Assembly: GCA_022605405.1 (NCBI GenBank)
Contig: JABYQQ010000001.1
Coordinates: 4,030,001 to 4,094,000 of the forward strand
DNA: 64,000 nt
Direction of reading: 5' to 3'
Source: Earliella scabrosa
Lineage: Eukaryota > Basidiomycota > Agaricomycetes > Polyporales > Polyporaceae
Below the pieces are notes generated by a model. That model saw only the letters and a program-made list of their open reading frames with translations, was not told the origin of the DNA and made no database searches. The translations under genes were made by a program, and so were the position numbers. Shown here piece by piece: positions 23,397-35,476 of this stretch (position 1 is the stretch's first letter; the number at the start of each line of letters is the position of its first letter).

Positions 23397-23404
23397 TATA
23401 TAAA
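23397..23404 (+). promoter_or_regulatory. TATA box of glycosyltransferase 2
   Basis: CCTATATAAAGGG about 70 bp before the ATG at 23469, preceded by GGTCCGCTTGCC, which resembles the GGTCCGCTCGC ahead of the copy-1 TATA box. Confidence 0.65.
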
Positions 23405-23468
23405 GGGGAAGCTGGCCAGATATCTCCACAAGGCGCATCCCGTCCGACTCACACTTCATCACAGACCA

Positions 23469-25544
23469 ATGACGACTACGACGTTCAAACATATTGTCGC
23501 TTTTCCCATCCGGATGTGGGGTACGTACTACGAATGCTCGCGCACCCGCACCTGCCCTCACGAACTCGCAGGTCACTCTCGGACGATGTGCACGCTCGTT
23601 GCGCGGCTGGTCAAGCTTCGCCCTGTTATAGTCACCTTCTTCACTGTGCCCTCTATCCTGGACCGAGTCAAGGCCGAGATTGCCCGCGATTTCCTTCCGG
23701 GCGAGGAGAGTGTACTATCTCGAATCAGGTAAGTGATGACATTTGCCGCAACGGACTCAGGGGGCTAACCGAGCTGCTTATTGGGCGCAGAGTAATATCG
23801 CTGCTAGAGGCTGGATCCACAGGCATCCATGATACCAGGGTCATCGAGTCCGCCTTTGCAAAGGCATGGATGAAGCTGATTAATGACGAACCCCTGGAGT
23901 GTGTGAAGACAGGCACGCTCTACCAGCCGCCTCCCGTTCAACCGCATGCAGCTATATTTGATGCAAGTATTGTGTTGTCACTTCATGGTTACACTTTATT
24001 GATTTGCACCCTCTGCAGATATTCCATGGCCAATCCCTCGAGACTGTGTTGAACGTCGGTCCACAAAACGTCAAAGTGTACAACTGGCTTCCGATAGCGA
24101 CGCTTCTAATTCCCAAAGTGAACATGACTAAAGACGACCCAGAACCGCGCCTTCGAGCAGAAGCTGAGCGTCGAGGTATCCCTTTCGACATCCTAGCTAA
24201 AGAGGTGCGGTCTCGTTGCTTCCGTGGTCTAGATGTGAGTGGAAAATAATTGTGACACGCAGATGTTGCGCAGAACGACGGGCACAGTGATGCAAGACTC
24301 CGTAAACCCGCCTATGCATGATTACGAGACCCAGCCCCAGGCAGTGAGTCAAGTCTCGTTCTCCACAACGTTTGCTGATGCAGACCGCTATAGTGGTCCA
24401 TGCCTGCAGAGTTCATTGGGCGCGTAGTCATCAGAATCTCAAGGTGAAGTTCACAAACTGGGTGTTGATCTCTCACATGTTCATTGTTGTCCCTCAGAAA
24501 CCTAAGACAATCCCATGGAGTCATCACATTCGACGCGGCTGAATACGCTCCGAAAGCTACCCACTTTCTGCGGTCTTGGTATGCCGAGACTGGCCGCAAA
24601 GCCTTCTATGCAGGGCCCTTGATCCCCCAGACTCAAGAGGACACGTCAACTGACCCTCGGTCGAGGAAGATCCAGACCTTCTTGGATGAGCACCTTGTGT
24701 CTCATGGCGAGAGGTCGGTAGTATACGTGAGTACTTCTTGCACGATGACTCGTCTGTAGTTCTCGAACACCAGCCCAGGTGTCGTTCGGTTCGCTTTTCT
24801 GGCCGTCCGATACCGCGAAGCTGTGCGCAGTGTTGGAAGTGCTCGCAGAACAGAACATTCCTTTCGTAAGTTGTCTCCTCTGTCAAAGATTGCCGGTACT
24901 GTTCTCATCGTGTCACCTTCCAGGTGATGAGCTGCGGCGCGGAGTTCTCTACGCAGTCTCCTGCCGACATACAGGAGAGGCTATCTCAGTACAAGCACGC
25001 TGTGATCACGGACTGGGTCCCTCAGCACGCCCTTCTCAATCATCTGGTATGTGACTTCGAACTTACCGACTAGTCACTGCGTCTGATGCCCGCACATTCG
25101 AATAGGCGACAGGGTGGTATATCTCCCATGGCGGACATAACAGCACACTCGAGGCTATAGACGCTGGCATTCCCATGTTTGTCTCTCTCTCTTCTTTCGC
25201 GGTACCATCACGATACTCAAGCCATATCTAGGATCTTGTGGCCTGTCACTGGGGACCAGCCAGTGAACGCTATTCACTTGTCCGAGACGCTAAACGTCGC
25301 GTACGAGCTCATTCAGGTCCGGCATGGATCAGGCGCAGGCAAAATATACCGGAATGGTCGAACGCCAGTTGGCACAATCGAGGCGGTCATGGCAGAAATG
25401 CGAGACGTGCTCGATCGCGCGTTCGGGGAGGATGGTGCGCGAAAGCGCAAAAATCTCTTGGCACTCCGTGAGACATTGCGGGCTGCTTGGGCGGAGGATG
25501 GGGTTGCTCGGCGGGATGTTGAGGCTTTCTTGGACGACATATGA
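23469..25544 (+). CDS. UDP-glycosyltransferase 2 (GT1 family)
   Basis: Eleven exons: 23469-23520, 23572-23728, 23791-23962, 24019-24204, 24263-24343, 24394-24443, 24498-24726, 24779-24865, 24924-25046, 25106-25176, 25232-25544; 506 residues. The N-terminus is MTTTTFKHIVAFPIRMWG followed by GHSRTMCTLVARLVKLRP. The donor-site region reads WVPQHALLNHL, then SHGGHNSTLEAIDAGIPM and WPVTGDQPVN. Intron 2 has an ordinary GTAAGT donor, unlike most other copies, while intron 3 starts GCAAGT. Exon lengths equal those of copies 3 and 4 exactly. Ala and Cys replacements (DTAKLCAVLEVLAEQN) make this copy slightly divergent after the SFGSLFWPSD motif. Acceptor substrate cannot be told from the sequence. Confidence 0.9.
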
Positions 25545-26560
25545 TATAGGTGAGTACATCGACATCCACGTCCTTCTGTACCTCAGTACTTAGATGGCGC
25601 GCTCGGAGCAGAGCCTGTACACAGCTTCAGTGCAGTGGTGACACCAATGCTACGCTAGTGTACGCATGGAATCGTACAAGGCTGCACTTTTACCAGCCCG
25701 AGCCTCAGTCTCAACATGAGGCCCATTCATGCAGCATGCTGGTACTCCGGGACGTCCAATTCGGGGTATGTATTTGAGCGCCCGCCAGCGTTTACGCCGT
25801 ACTTGAGCTTGAACTCTAAAACTTCTTACTCCTCCTCTGACGATCCGTCACGGTCGTATACGCCTATCACCAGTCCGGTCACGCAATCGCTAGCAGTGCT
25901 GTTTGAGGGATACACTGCCAAATCTCGTGTATCAAGCATACTTACTGGCCCGCTCGCCCCACAAGGTGAGACCTGCCAGGTGAGACACAGAGCACGCATA
26001 TCAAATGCTTCCCAGTCGAGCTGTAAACGATGTTGGACTGAATGCATGGCATAGTATCAAATCTGAGACCAAGGAAGCTCGAACACTAACCGAAGGTTCA
26101 CCGGTGATTATGTCAAGCATTACTTACAGCTGCATGATCCAATTGTCGTACGTGCATGGAAGTAACCCAGTGTCGCCTATGCAACTGAACTTATATTGCT
26201 TTAATACATAGCTTCGGGTCGTTAGAGGACATTGGAGAACTACCAAGGAGTGCCGCGTCGTCATGCCAGAACCTCAATTGCCGGGCGTGCTTGGTGCATC
26301 GTAAACCGGCGAACCACGCACGCATTCGATGGATCCTACTGCCCCCACATGTCGTCGAGCCTGCTGCCCGAGCTACAACACCATGGGGATGACTATTCTC
26401 ACCTCATTGATTACCCGCACTGCAGTGGTGGGGTCGTGTACAACACTCTGGTGGGGCACGCTTGACCTTGTCTCAGCTACTCCGGATTTAACTTTAGGCG
26501 CGACTAAGCGTCGTTGCCACGCATGATGTATGGTACGCCGACCGGGTTTCAGACACAGAC
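25545..26560. other. Intergenic spacer between glycosyltransferases 2 and 3
   Basis: About 1 kb. AGGTGAGTACA follows the stop of copy 2 within 8 nt, a possible 3'-untranslated intron. No gene relic recognised. Confidence 0.45.
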
Positions 26561-26570
26561 ACACAATCCC

Positions 26571-26578
26571 GTATATAA
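26571..26578 (+). promoter_or_regulatory. TATA box of glycosyltransferase 3
   Basis: CCGTATATAAGTTGAG about 76 bp before the ATG at 26649. Upstream, GCATGATGTATGGTACGCC and GACCGGG match the arrangement before copy 4 (GCATGATGTGCGGTAAGCC and GACCGGA). Confidence 0.6.
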
Positions 26579-26648
26579 GTTGAGCAGGCTTGCTTGTCGA
26601 CGCCTCCACAATCCACATTACTATCGCGTCCATCCACCAAACAGAACG

Positions 26649-28730
26649 ATGACGGTCACCGCTACCAAGCATGTTGTTGCGTTCCCAATGCGAATGTGGG
26701 GTATGTCTGAAGGTATCTGATTCATTCCCGCTTGCGCTGAGTAACCCATAGGACATTCCCGGACGATGTGTACCTTCGTCGCACGACTAGCCAAGCTTCG
26801 CCCTGTCATAGTCACCTACTTCACCGCACCCTCGAACTACGATCGCGTTAAAGCCGAGATTGCGCGTGACTTCCTCCCGGGCGAGGAGGACTTGCTGTCA
26901 CGGATTAGGCAAGTGCAGACATTCGCTGCGACGGGTAGGAGCTAACCTTGATGGACACAGAGTTATCGCACTTGATGAGGCCGGGTCTAAATCGATTTAC
27001 GACACCAGTGTCATCGAGCCCGCGTTCGAGAAGGCATGGGTCAAGATGTTCAATGACGAACCCCTGCAGTGTGTGAAGACAGGCAGGATCTACGAGCCGG
27101 TTGCTGTCCGCCCGCACGCTGCTATTTTTGACGCAAGTACCATTCGATTGACTCTCCAGCCTACTGAACGCTAATATATGCATATACTGTAGATGTTCTT
27201 CCGCCGGTCCTTGGAGACCGTGATCAGACTTGGTCCCTCGAACGTGAAGACATACAACTGGCTCCCTGTAACAACGCTCATGTTCTCGAGCTTGGGCTTG
27301 ATCGGAGACGACCCCGAACCTTTCATCCGTGCGCAAGCGGAGAGTCGAGGGGTCCCCTTTGACAATGTAGCTCTCGAGGTGCAGTGACCCCGTGTTTCAT
27401 CGGAAGCCCGTCTGTGCTAACTGTGACGCGTAGCTGTTCAGCGCAGCGACAGGCCGAGTCGTCGACGACCAGGTGAACCCACCCATATACGACTGGGAGA
27501 ACCACCCCCAGGCGGTAAGTCTGACGCCAACACTGACGACCCTTGCTGACCTTACGCATCGCTCCCAAAGGCCGACTTGCCGGCAGACTTCATTGGCGGC
27601 GTAGTGATGATGGTTCCGGGGTGAGTGTGGGTTGACGATTATCAGAGACGAGCTCTCACCTGAACATGATATTCCTTCAGAGCTCTGAAGAAGTCCCATG
27701 GAGCCATTACCTTTGACGCGGCCCTCTACGCACCGAAAGCCACCGACCTACTACGAACGTGGTATGGAGAGACTGGCCGCAAAGCCTTCTATGCGGGCCC
27801 TCTGCTCCCGCAGACTCCGGAGGACACCTCTGCCGACCCTCGGGCGAAGAAGATCCAGGATTTTCTGGATGAGCACCTTGTATCCCATGGGAAGAGGTCG
27901 GTGATATACGTGAGTAGATCATCAACAATTCGTCCGCTACTCTCCGATAAGTCAATCCTATAGGTTGCATTCGGCTCGTTGTTCTGGCCCTCCGACAACG
28001 CGAAGATATGGGCAATGCTAGAAGTCCTGATTGAGAAGAACATTCCCTTCGTGAGCCTGTCCTGCGCTATATCAACCCGATTCAGTTCTCACGACGACAT
28101 GTCCGTCTTCAGGTGATGAGTTGTGGCGCAGCGCTCTCCACGCAATCTCCGGCCGACATACAGGAGAAGCTCACTCAGTACAAGCACGCCATCATCACGG
28201 AGTGGGTCCCGCAGCAAGCGCTCCTTGAACATCCAGTACGCTGTCTGCTACTGTTGCATAGCGTGACTGTAGTGCTGATACACTGAGACAGGCGACAGGG
28301 TGGTACATCTCCCACGGTGGACATAACAGCGCACTCGAGGCGATTAACGCGGTTGTGCCCATGTTCGTGGCTTTCTTTTCCAGATGATGAGTCTCATGAC
28401 GCTGATACCATGAGTAGGATCCTGTGGCCCATCGCGGCAGACCAGCCGGTGAATGCAGTACACTTGGCCGACACCCTCGACGTTGCGTACGAGCTCATCG
28501 AGGTGAGGCACGGGTCTGGACTTGGCAAGATCTACCGAACTGGTCGGACGCCCATCGGAACTGTCGACGCGGTCAAGGCAGAGTTGCGAGAGGTACTCGA
28601 CCGTGCCTTCGGTGAGGATGGCGCGCGAAAGCGCGAGAACCTCGTGGCACTTCACAAGACGCTGCAAACTGCTTGGGCGGAGGATGGGGATGCTCGGCGA
28701 GACGTCGAGGCATTTTTGGACGATATATAG
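26649..28730 (+). CDS. UDP-glycosyltransferase 3 (GT1 family)
   Basis: Eleven exons: 26649-26700, 26752-26908, 26961-27132, 27193-27378, 27434-27514, 27571-27620, 27681-27909, 27964-28050, 28113-28235, 28292-28362, 28418-28730; 506 residues. N-terminus MTVTATKHVVAFPMRMWG then GHSRTMC. The donor-site region has WVPQQALLEHP and SHGGHNSALEAINAVVPM, in which the usual AG-I-P is AV-V-P, then WPIAADQPVN. Introns 2 (GCAAGTGC) and 3 (GCAAGTAC) both start with GC; no in-phase GT donor exists nearby. FGSLFWPSDNAKIWAMLEV is kept. It is a full-length copy with no frame disruption, so probably active, though the altered loop near the sugar-nucleotide site may change donor preference. Confidence 0.9.
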
Positions 28731-29900
28731 TCGGGGGTCCTGCGCGTTGTGGACGTTCTGCATGACCACACAGATAAGCATATTCGCAGCTGTATGGAAT
28801 CTAAGATGTATCGCAGGCTGAAGAACTCGACGTACGTACGGCTAGATGGACGTTCGAGGTCAACGGTATGAATCACAAGTTGGAACTTGTCTGCCCTTAG
28901 TACGGATCGTCAAGCTTACATCATCGACTACGTTCTGGCGCTTACTGCCCTATCAAGTCTTCCACCAACATCCCATCGTCATCATCCACTGAGACCACAC
29001 TGTGCCCCGCGCCATGGAATTTTTCTAGTGCTCTATAGCATTGCGATGCATACCACTGCTGAAGATTGCAAGATGATACGCCGGTGACCACAACATCAGC
29101 GCGCAAGAAGCATGCTTGGCCACCTCACCATATCACAGCCGCCAGGGCTGAGCTAGGGCTGACACACAGTGCACATGCAGCAGCAGACTTGACACATACT
29201 CAGTGGTCTTCTTCAGCTGTGGAGCTGACGTGTTATCTTCATCCGGCGGTCGAGAAGGAGCGAAGATATCAAATATGATCTTGCTCGAGCCGACGGCGGC
29301 AGTTGTTCAGCTATAGTGCGTGGCCTGCAGCTGGTAGCGTCCCTGTTCTGGTACGGTGCATGCACAATGCTGAAGGTATCATTCTTAGATATGTTTACCT
29401 GCAGCTCTTATGGCTGCTAGATCGAAGTTCGAAGTGCGCTCATGAATGCAGGTATCACTCGTGTACGCAGTTGAACGTCACTCGAACATCGGCTGTCCTG
29501 CGTTTCCTCGTCACGATGCGCCCGGCTATCCTGGCGACATTGGAGGGTTGCCAAGAAGGATCCTGATGCGAGGTGAGTAATACTTTCGGGGCACAGTGGG
29601 TACGACGCGAAAGAACGGACAAGTCGGAAACGCGTGATCGCGCCTGTGGTCCGTTACGTCGTATATATCCGGAGCGATGCGCCTCGTGCCAACTCAGTGG
29701 CAATACTATCGGGATGCCGCTCATATATGTCGTACATGAGATGCAACATCCTTAGGAGGATTTGCATCTACTCAATCCACGTAACGCAGTCGCCGTGATC
29801 GTGCACGCCCAATGCAGGGACAGAGTTTCCCTGGCTGCTTCCGGAATCGCCTTCGGCGCGAGTGCATGATGTGCGGTAAGCCGACCGGACTTCATACACG
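28731..29900. other. Intergenic spacer between glycosyltransferases 3 and 4
   Basis: About 1.2 kb. At 29650-29690 a GGTCCGTTACG plus TATATAT stretch looks like a second, orphan copy of the promoter module with no coding frame after it. No other feature seen. Confidence 0.4.
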
Positions 29901-29910
29901 CCCAGCTTCC

Positions 29911-29919
29911 TGTATAAAA
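29911..29919 (+). promoter_or_regulatory. TATA box of glycosyltransferase 4
   Basis: CCTGTATAAAAGCTGAGC about 64 bp before the ATG at 29977. The flanking GAGC matches the copy-3 TATA context. Confidence 0.65.
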
Positions 29920-29976
29920 GCTGAGCTGGCCGGATATACTGTACATCACTATCACACACGCCTCCCCACAGAACAA

Positions 29977-32061
29977 ATGACGATTGCGACCACCAAGCAT
30001 GTTGTTGCCTTCCCGATCCGGATGTGGGGTACGATTGAACGTCTATGTACTCAGCCCTCCGCTGACAGACTAGCAGGACATTCTCGGACAATGTGTACCC
30101 TTGTAGCACGACTGGTCAAGCTCCGTCCGGTCATAGTTACCTTCTTCACGGTACCCTCTATCCTTGATCGCGTCAAAGCTGAGATTGCGCGTGACTTCCT
30201 TGCGGGAGAGGAGGATCTGTTATCTAGAATCAGGCGAGTGGCTGCTTGCTCCATAATATACGTGAACTGACTTCTGTTTCCCATAGAGTCATATCGCTTG
30301 AAGAGGCTGGGCCCAAATCGATCTACGACACCAGTATCATCGAGTCTGCCTTCGAAAAAGCGTGGACTCAATTGATTAACGACCAGCCTCTCAAGTGCGT
30401 GAAGACCGGGACGCTTTACGAGCCGTCTCCTGTACGACCGCATGCCGCCATTTTCGACGCAAGTACCTCTTGATGCACACTCCAAGCTCCACGGTACTCA
30501 TCCGCTACTGCTCCACAGATGTTCCACAGTCGTTCTTTGGAAACCGTACTAAGACTTGGACCGCCAAACGTGAAAGTGTATAATTGGCTCCCTGTGACGA
30601 CGCTCGTGATCCCGAGCTTGGATCTCGTCGGCGACGACCCTGTACCTCTTATCCGTGCAGAAGCCGACCGTCGAGGTCTTCCCTTCGACACCGTAGCTCA
30701 TGAGGTGCGGGTCCATTGCTTTCACTACAGGGCTTGGCTAGCAACAACCATGATACACAGATGTTCAGTGCGGCGACAGGCAGGGTGATCAAAGACTCAG
30801 TTAACCCACCCATGCATGACTACGAGACCCAGCCGCAGGCGGTAAGTCCAGGGTTGATATACATAAATCTAGACAGCTCAGCTCGTCATTCCGCAGTGTC
30901 CCATGCCTGTAGAGTTCATTGGTCGTGTAATCATGAAGATTCCGAGGTGAGCTCGACAGTGCTGTTGTAGGTCAATCCCATGGTTCTCATCGTTCTGTAG
31001 CGCCCTGAGGAAGTCCCATGGAGTCATTACGTTTGATGCAGCCGATTACGCTCCGAAGGCCACGGATTACCTGCGCTCGTGGGTTGCAGAGACTGGTCGC
31101 AAAGCCTTCTATGCGGGCCCTCTGCTCCCGCAGACCCAGGAGGACACGTCCGCCGACCCTAGGTCGAAGAGAATTCAGGCGTTTCTGGATGAGCATCTTG
31201 CGTCGCATGGTGAGAAGTCAGTTATATATGTGAGTACATCTCGCACAATGTGTCGCCTGCAGTTCTCTGATAGGCACGTGGTCCAGGTGTCGTTCGGATC
31301 GCTGTTCTGGCCGTCCGACAACACGAAGCTATGGGCAATGCTAGAAGTACTGATGGAGAAAAACATCCCCTTCGTGAGCTGCTGTCTTCTCTATACTCAT
31401 CTCTCCAAGCGTGCTCACGGCAACTCTGCTCCAGGTGATGAGCTGTGGCTCAGAGTTCTCTACACAATCCCCAGCGGACATACAGGAGAAGCTGACTCAG
31501 TATAAACACGCCGTCATAACGGATTGGGTCCCGCAGCACGCGCTACTGGAACACGCGGTACGTGATTGGCGTCGATCAATCAGGCTTTGTGGCAGGACTA
31601 TGATGCTGACGTTCTGGAACAGGCGACAGGGTGGTACATCTGCCATGGCGGACATAATAGCACAATCGAGGCGATAGTTGCAGGCATTCCTATGTTGGTG
31701 TCTCCCGCCTCTCGCATGCATGTGTCATGGCACTCATACCATGCGCAGGATCTTGTGGCCTATCTCGGCAGATCAGCCAGTAAACGCCATCTACTTATCC
31801 GAAGCCCTGGATGTTGCGTACGAGCTCATCGAGGTTCGCCATGGGAGTGGCGCGGGCACGATATACCGAAATGGTCGAACACCAATCGGTACAGTTGAAG
31901 CCGTCAAGGCAGAACTTCGAGACGTGCTCGACCGCGCGTTTGGTGAGGACGGCGCGAAGAAGCGCGAGAATCTCTTGGCCTTCCGCAAGCCGTTACAGAC
32001 TGCTTGGGCGGAGGACGGCGTTGCCAGGCGAGATGTTGAGGCCTTCCTGGACGAGATATGA
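29977..32061 (+). CDS. UDP-glycosyltransferase 4 (GT1 family)
   Basis: Eleven exons: 29977-30028, 30077-30233, 30287-30458, 30519-30704, 30761-30841, 30897-30946, 31001-31229, 31287-31373, 31435-31557, 31623-31693, 31749-32061; 506 residues. N-terminus MTIATTKHVVAFPIRMWG then GHSRTMCTLVARLVKLRP, identical there to copy 2. The donor-site region has WVPQHALLEHA and CHGGHNSTIEAIVAGIPM (Cys in place of Ser before His), followed by WPISADQPVN. Introns 2 (GCGAGT) and 3 (GCAAGT) start with GC. It is closest to copies 2 and 3 by eye. No disruption is seen. Confidence 0.9.
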
Positions 32062-33020
32062 GGCTCGAATCCATCTGTGGGGTATGATGAGCATGTTCGT
32101 TATTCGATAGATTGGGGACCACGATGGGTAGACAAATAGTTGCCGTTGTCATGATGTATACGCAGGTGGCAGTCAACTGTAGATTGCCATGAATACGGTC
32201 TTCCTTCGACAATCGGAGGCTAGTCACTCGCGTATTGCCGGATACCACAGCACTGCGCCAAGATCAGTAGCTACAGGGCGCCTACGACCCGCCGGAGACT
32301 ACGTGTGTCCCGTTTCCTTTCAAACCTCCATCATCACCGAGCAACACTGGCTTTCCACGCATTCCCATCCGCTGCATGAGCTGCCGTGTCGCATACGTAT
32401 CTCAGGTGGGCCGCTACACGGGTTGCCACGGCAGAACTGGCAGAATACGCTACAGAGCATCTCCATTTGCGCTACCCAGCTATATGACATCAATCTATAT
32501 CTAGCACTGTTCATACACTCAGGGATCCAGTGCACTGGTGGATGTCAAGTTACTTCAATTCTAGAAAGTCGCCACTACTCGTCCTCAGCAGATTTCTCAG
32601 CTGCATCAATATCACGTTATTGCGACACGCCTTTCCTCGAGGTTACTCGCTGACCATTGCGAAATCTCCGGCACAGGGTGAGCAAGGTGAGTCAGCTGCC
32701 GTTGTACCGAGAAATATCGGACGATTGAAGTACAGGCTCACGATATGAACGTGTTCTGTTACGGCGCAGAAGAACGAGCGATACGCCAAGACAACCAATA
32801 CCACCGCGCCCACTCCCAAGGTGCCATGTATGAACCGTGAGCCGATGGGAATGCTTATCACTTGCACTGGTATACGACATATCACTATTACGCATGTACA
32901 GTGCCGGTCAACTTCTCACGGCTTCTTTTTGTTCTCAGGAGCATCCAGGAAGACCGTTGCTAAGCCCCGGCAGGTCTGACGTGTGCCAGTTTGCCGACTG
33001 CAGGTGAAATCAGACCCACT
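32062..33020. other. Intergenic spacer between glycosyltransferases 4 and 5
   Basis: About 1 kb with scattered short open frames and no splice-supported gene. Confidence 0.45.
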
Positions 33021-33024
33021 GGCC

Positions 33025-33032
33025 GTATAAAG
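33025..33032 (+). promoter_or_regulatory. TATA box of glycosyltransferase 5
   Basis: GCCGTATAAAGAGG about 66 bp before the ATG at 33092. Confidence 0.6.
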
Positions 33033-33091
33033 AGGCAAGGTAGACGAGCAAGCTCATAGCTCGATCCACGACTACACCTTCCTGTTGAGCG

Positions 33092-35166
33092 ATGACGATC
33101 ACTACTAGCACAAAGCATGTCGTTGTTTTTCCGAACCGTATGTGGGGTACGTCTGAGTGATTTGGACACTGATGTTGCCAGTACTGACTTTGCTTGTAGG
33201 GCATACCCGCACGATGTGCACTCTGGTCGCACGCATGGTCAGATTGCGCCCTATCGTAGTCACCTTCTTCACGGTGCCATCCATCCACGATCGGGTCGAG
33301 GCCGAGATTGCGCGCGATTTCCTTCCAGGCGAGGAAAATCTCGCGTCGCGTATCAGGCAGGTCATATCTCGCATATGTCAAGCCATATGGGCTGACACGT
33401 CCGTTTAGAGTGATCTCCCTAGAGCCACCGAAGTCCAAGTCAATCTTTGACTACGCTCCCATCGAAGACGCCTTCGGGGAGGCATGGATCAAGATGACGA
33501 ACGATCAGCCTCTTATCTGCGTCAAGACTGGAACGCAGTATGAGCCGTTCCCCGTCCGACCGCATGCTGCTATCTTTGATGCAAGTGCTCTCAACTCGCT
33601 ATGTCCTTTCCATGCTCACGTACCTACAGCTGTTCCATGTTCAATCCTTCACGTTTGTGAAAGAACATGGTCCCGATACCGTCAAGGTGTACGGTTGGAT
33701 CCCGGGAGCCACGCTTGCTATGACCAGCATGTTCAGCGATGAACTGGAGCACGTGGCTCGCATGGAGGCAGAGCGTCGGGGGATTCCCTTGGCCGTCGCC
33801 GCCTACGAGGTGAGTCCTGACGTTGAAACCGCTAAGGTTGGCCCGGAATTGATGGCACGCCCGCAGATGCTCAACACGCCAGTAGGCCGAGTGTTGAATG
33901 ATTCGGTTAATCCGCCCATATATGACTACGAGTTGCATCCGCAGGCAGTGAGTGTTTCTTTGGCCGATGGCCTCTCATGACGCTTACCAGACCCTTGTGA
34001 TAAGCACGAACTGCCTATGGAGCTTGTCGATCGCGTTTTTTTGAAAGCAGGGAGGTGAGGAAAACTTGAGTATCACAGTCAAGTCCCTAGGTGCTCATCA
34101 AGACGCTTCAGAATGATGAAGGAGTCCCATGGAGTTATCACGTTGGACGCCGCAGAGTACGCTCCGAAGGCAACCGCGGCACTGCGCTCGGCTTTTGGGG
34201 AGACTGGTCGCAAGGCCGTCTATGCAGGTCCCTTGATCCCGCGAACTGAAGAAGACACCTCAAGTGACCCTCGCTCCAAGAAGGTCCAAGAATTCTTGGA
34301 TGAGCACCTCGCATCTCATGGCGAGAGATCAGTGGTCTATGTGAGCATTCGGTTCCGTCAGACCTACTGCCAAAAGGTGTCCACTTACCTACGGCGGGCT
34401 TCCAGGTGTCCTTTGGATCGCTGTTCTGGCCCTCGGATATCTCGAAGCTATGGGCGATGCTAGACGTGTTGATAGAGAAGAGGATACCCTTCGTGAGCTC
34501 TCATAATCCCTTGTGGCAGCCCCTCAAGTATCTCATCTACCTACAGGTGATGAGCTGCGGAGCGGAATCTTCAACCCAGCCACCCCCCGAAATGCAGGAG
34601 AAGCTGGCGCAGTACGGGCATGCGGTGGTCGCAAGCTGGGTTCCACAGCAGGCGCTGTTGAATCATCCCGTACGTCTCGCATTGGCATCATTTGCGTGTG
34701 GCCATTTCACCTAACCTGAGCTCATCCAGGCGACGGGATGGTACGTTTGCCACGGCGGCCATAACAGCAATATCGAGACGATTATGGCAGGCATCCCCAC
34801 GTATGTCTTGTTCTTGTATCATGTCGCGACCCCCAAACTCATTCAGCACCCAGGATCCTGTGGCCTATCTCTGCGGAACAACCGCTGAACGCCATGCACC
34901 TCTCTGAGACCCTCAATGTCGCGTACGAGCTTATCGAGGTGAGGCACGGAACTGGCGCTGGCAAAATCTACCGGAACGGTCGGACACCCATCGGGACGAT
35001 CGACGCGGTCAAGGCCGAGGTGCGAGACGTGCTGGAGCGCGCATTTGGTGAGGATGGCGCACAGAAGCGCGCGAACCTCTTGGAACTTCGCAAGACGTTG
35101 CAGGCTGCGTGGGCCGAGGGCGGGGTCGCTCAGCGCGAGGTCGAGGAATTGTTGGACGAGATATGA
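33092..35166 (+). CDS. UDP-glycosyltransferase 5 (GT1 family), most divergent copy
   Basis: Eleven exons: 33092-33146, 33200-33356, 33409-33580, 33630-33809, 33867-33947, 34005-34054, 34112-34340, 34406-34492, 34547-34669, 34730-34800, 34854-35166; 505 residues. Exon 1 is one codon longer and exon 4 two codons shorter than in copies 2-4. N-terminus MTITTSTKHVVVFPNRMWG then GHTRTMC. Residues after the acceptor half differ most (LFHVQSFTFVKEHGPDTV). The donor-site region has WVPQQALLNHP, CHGGHNSNIETIMAGIPT and WPISAEQPLN. Introns 2 (GCAGGT) and 3 (GCAAGT) start with GC. All catalytic-region landmarks are present, so it is probably functional with a different acceptor range. Confidence 0.88.
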
Positions 35167-35476
35167 TGAGTCTGGTGCCCTGCACGGAGAAGTGATACTG
35201 AATGACTGCACGGTGATCATAGACTGACTGTTTAGTTTTAGTAGGATTAGACACGTAGACGGCAATAGAGCAACACTACATAGACTGATAAGGGGGCTGC
35301 TTGGGAACTGCTGGTTCTTTCTATCTGACCTGAGTCAACTGGGATTTGTCGTGTCAATTTTCCCACATTGCCTAATCTAGCCGACAATTATCTCTCGGCG
35401 GTAAGTCTTGCGGTCACGCTTCGGTTTCCTCATCATCCTCATCTTGTCCTCAAACCACCACCATCTCTCCCTCACC

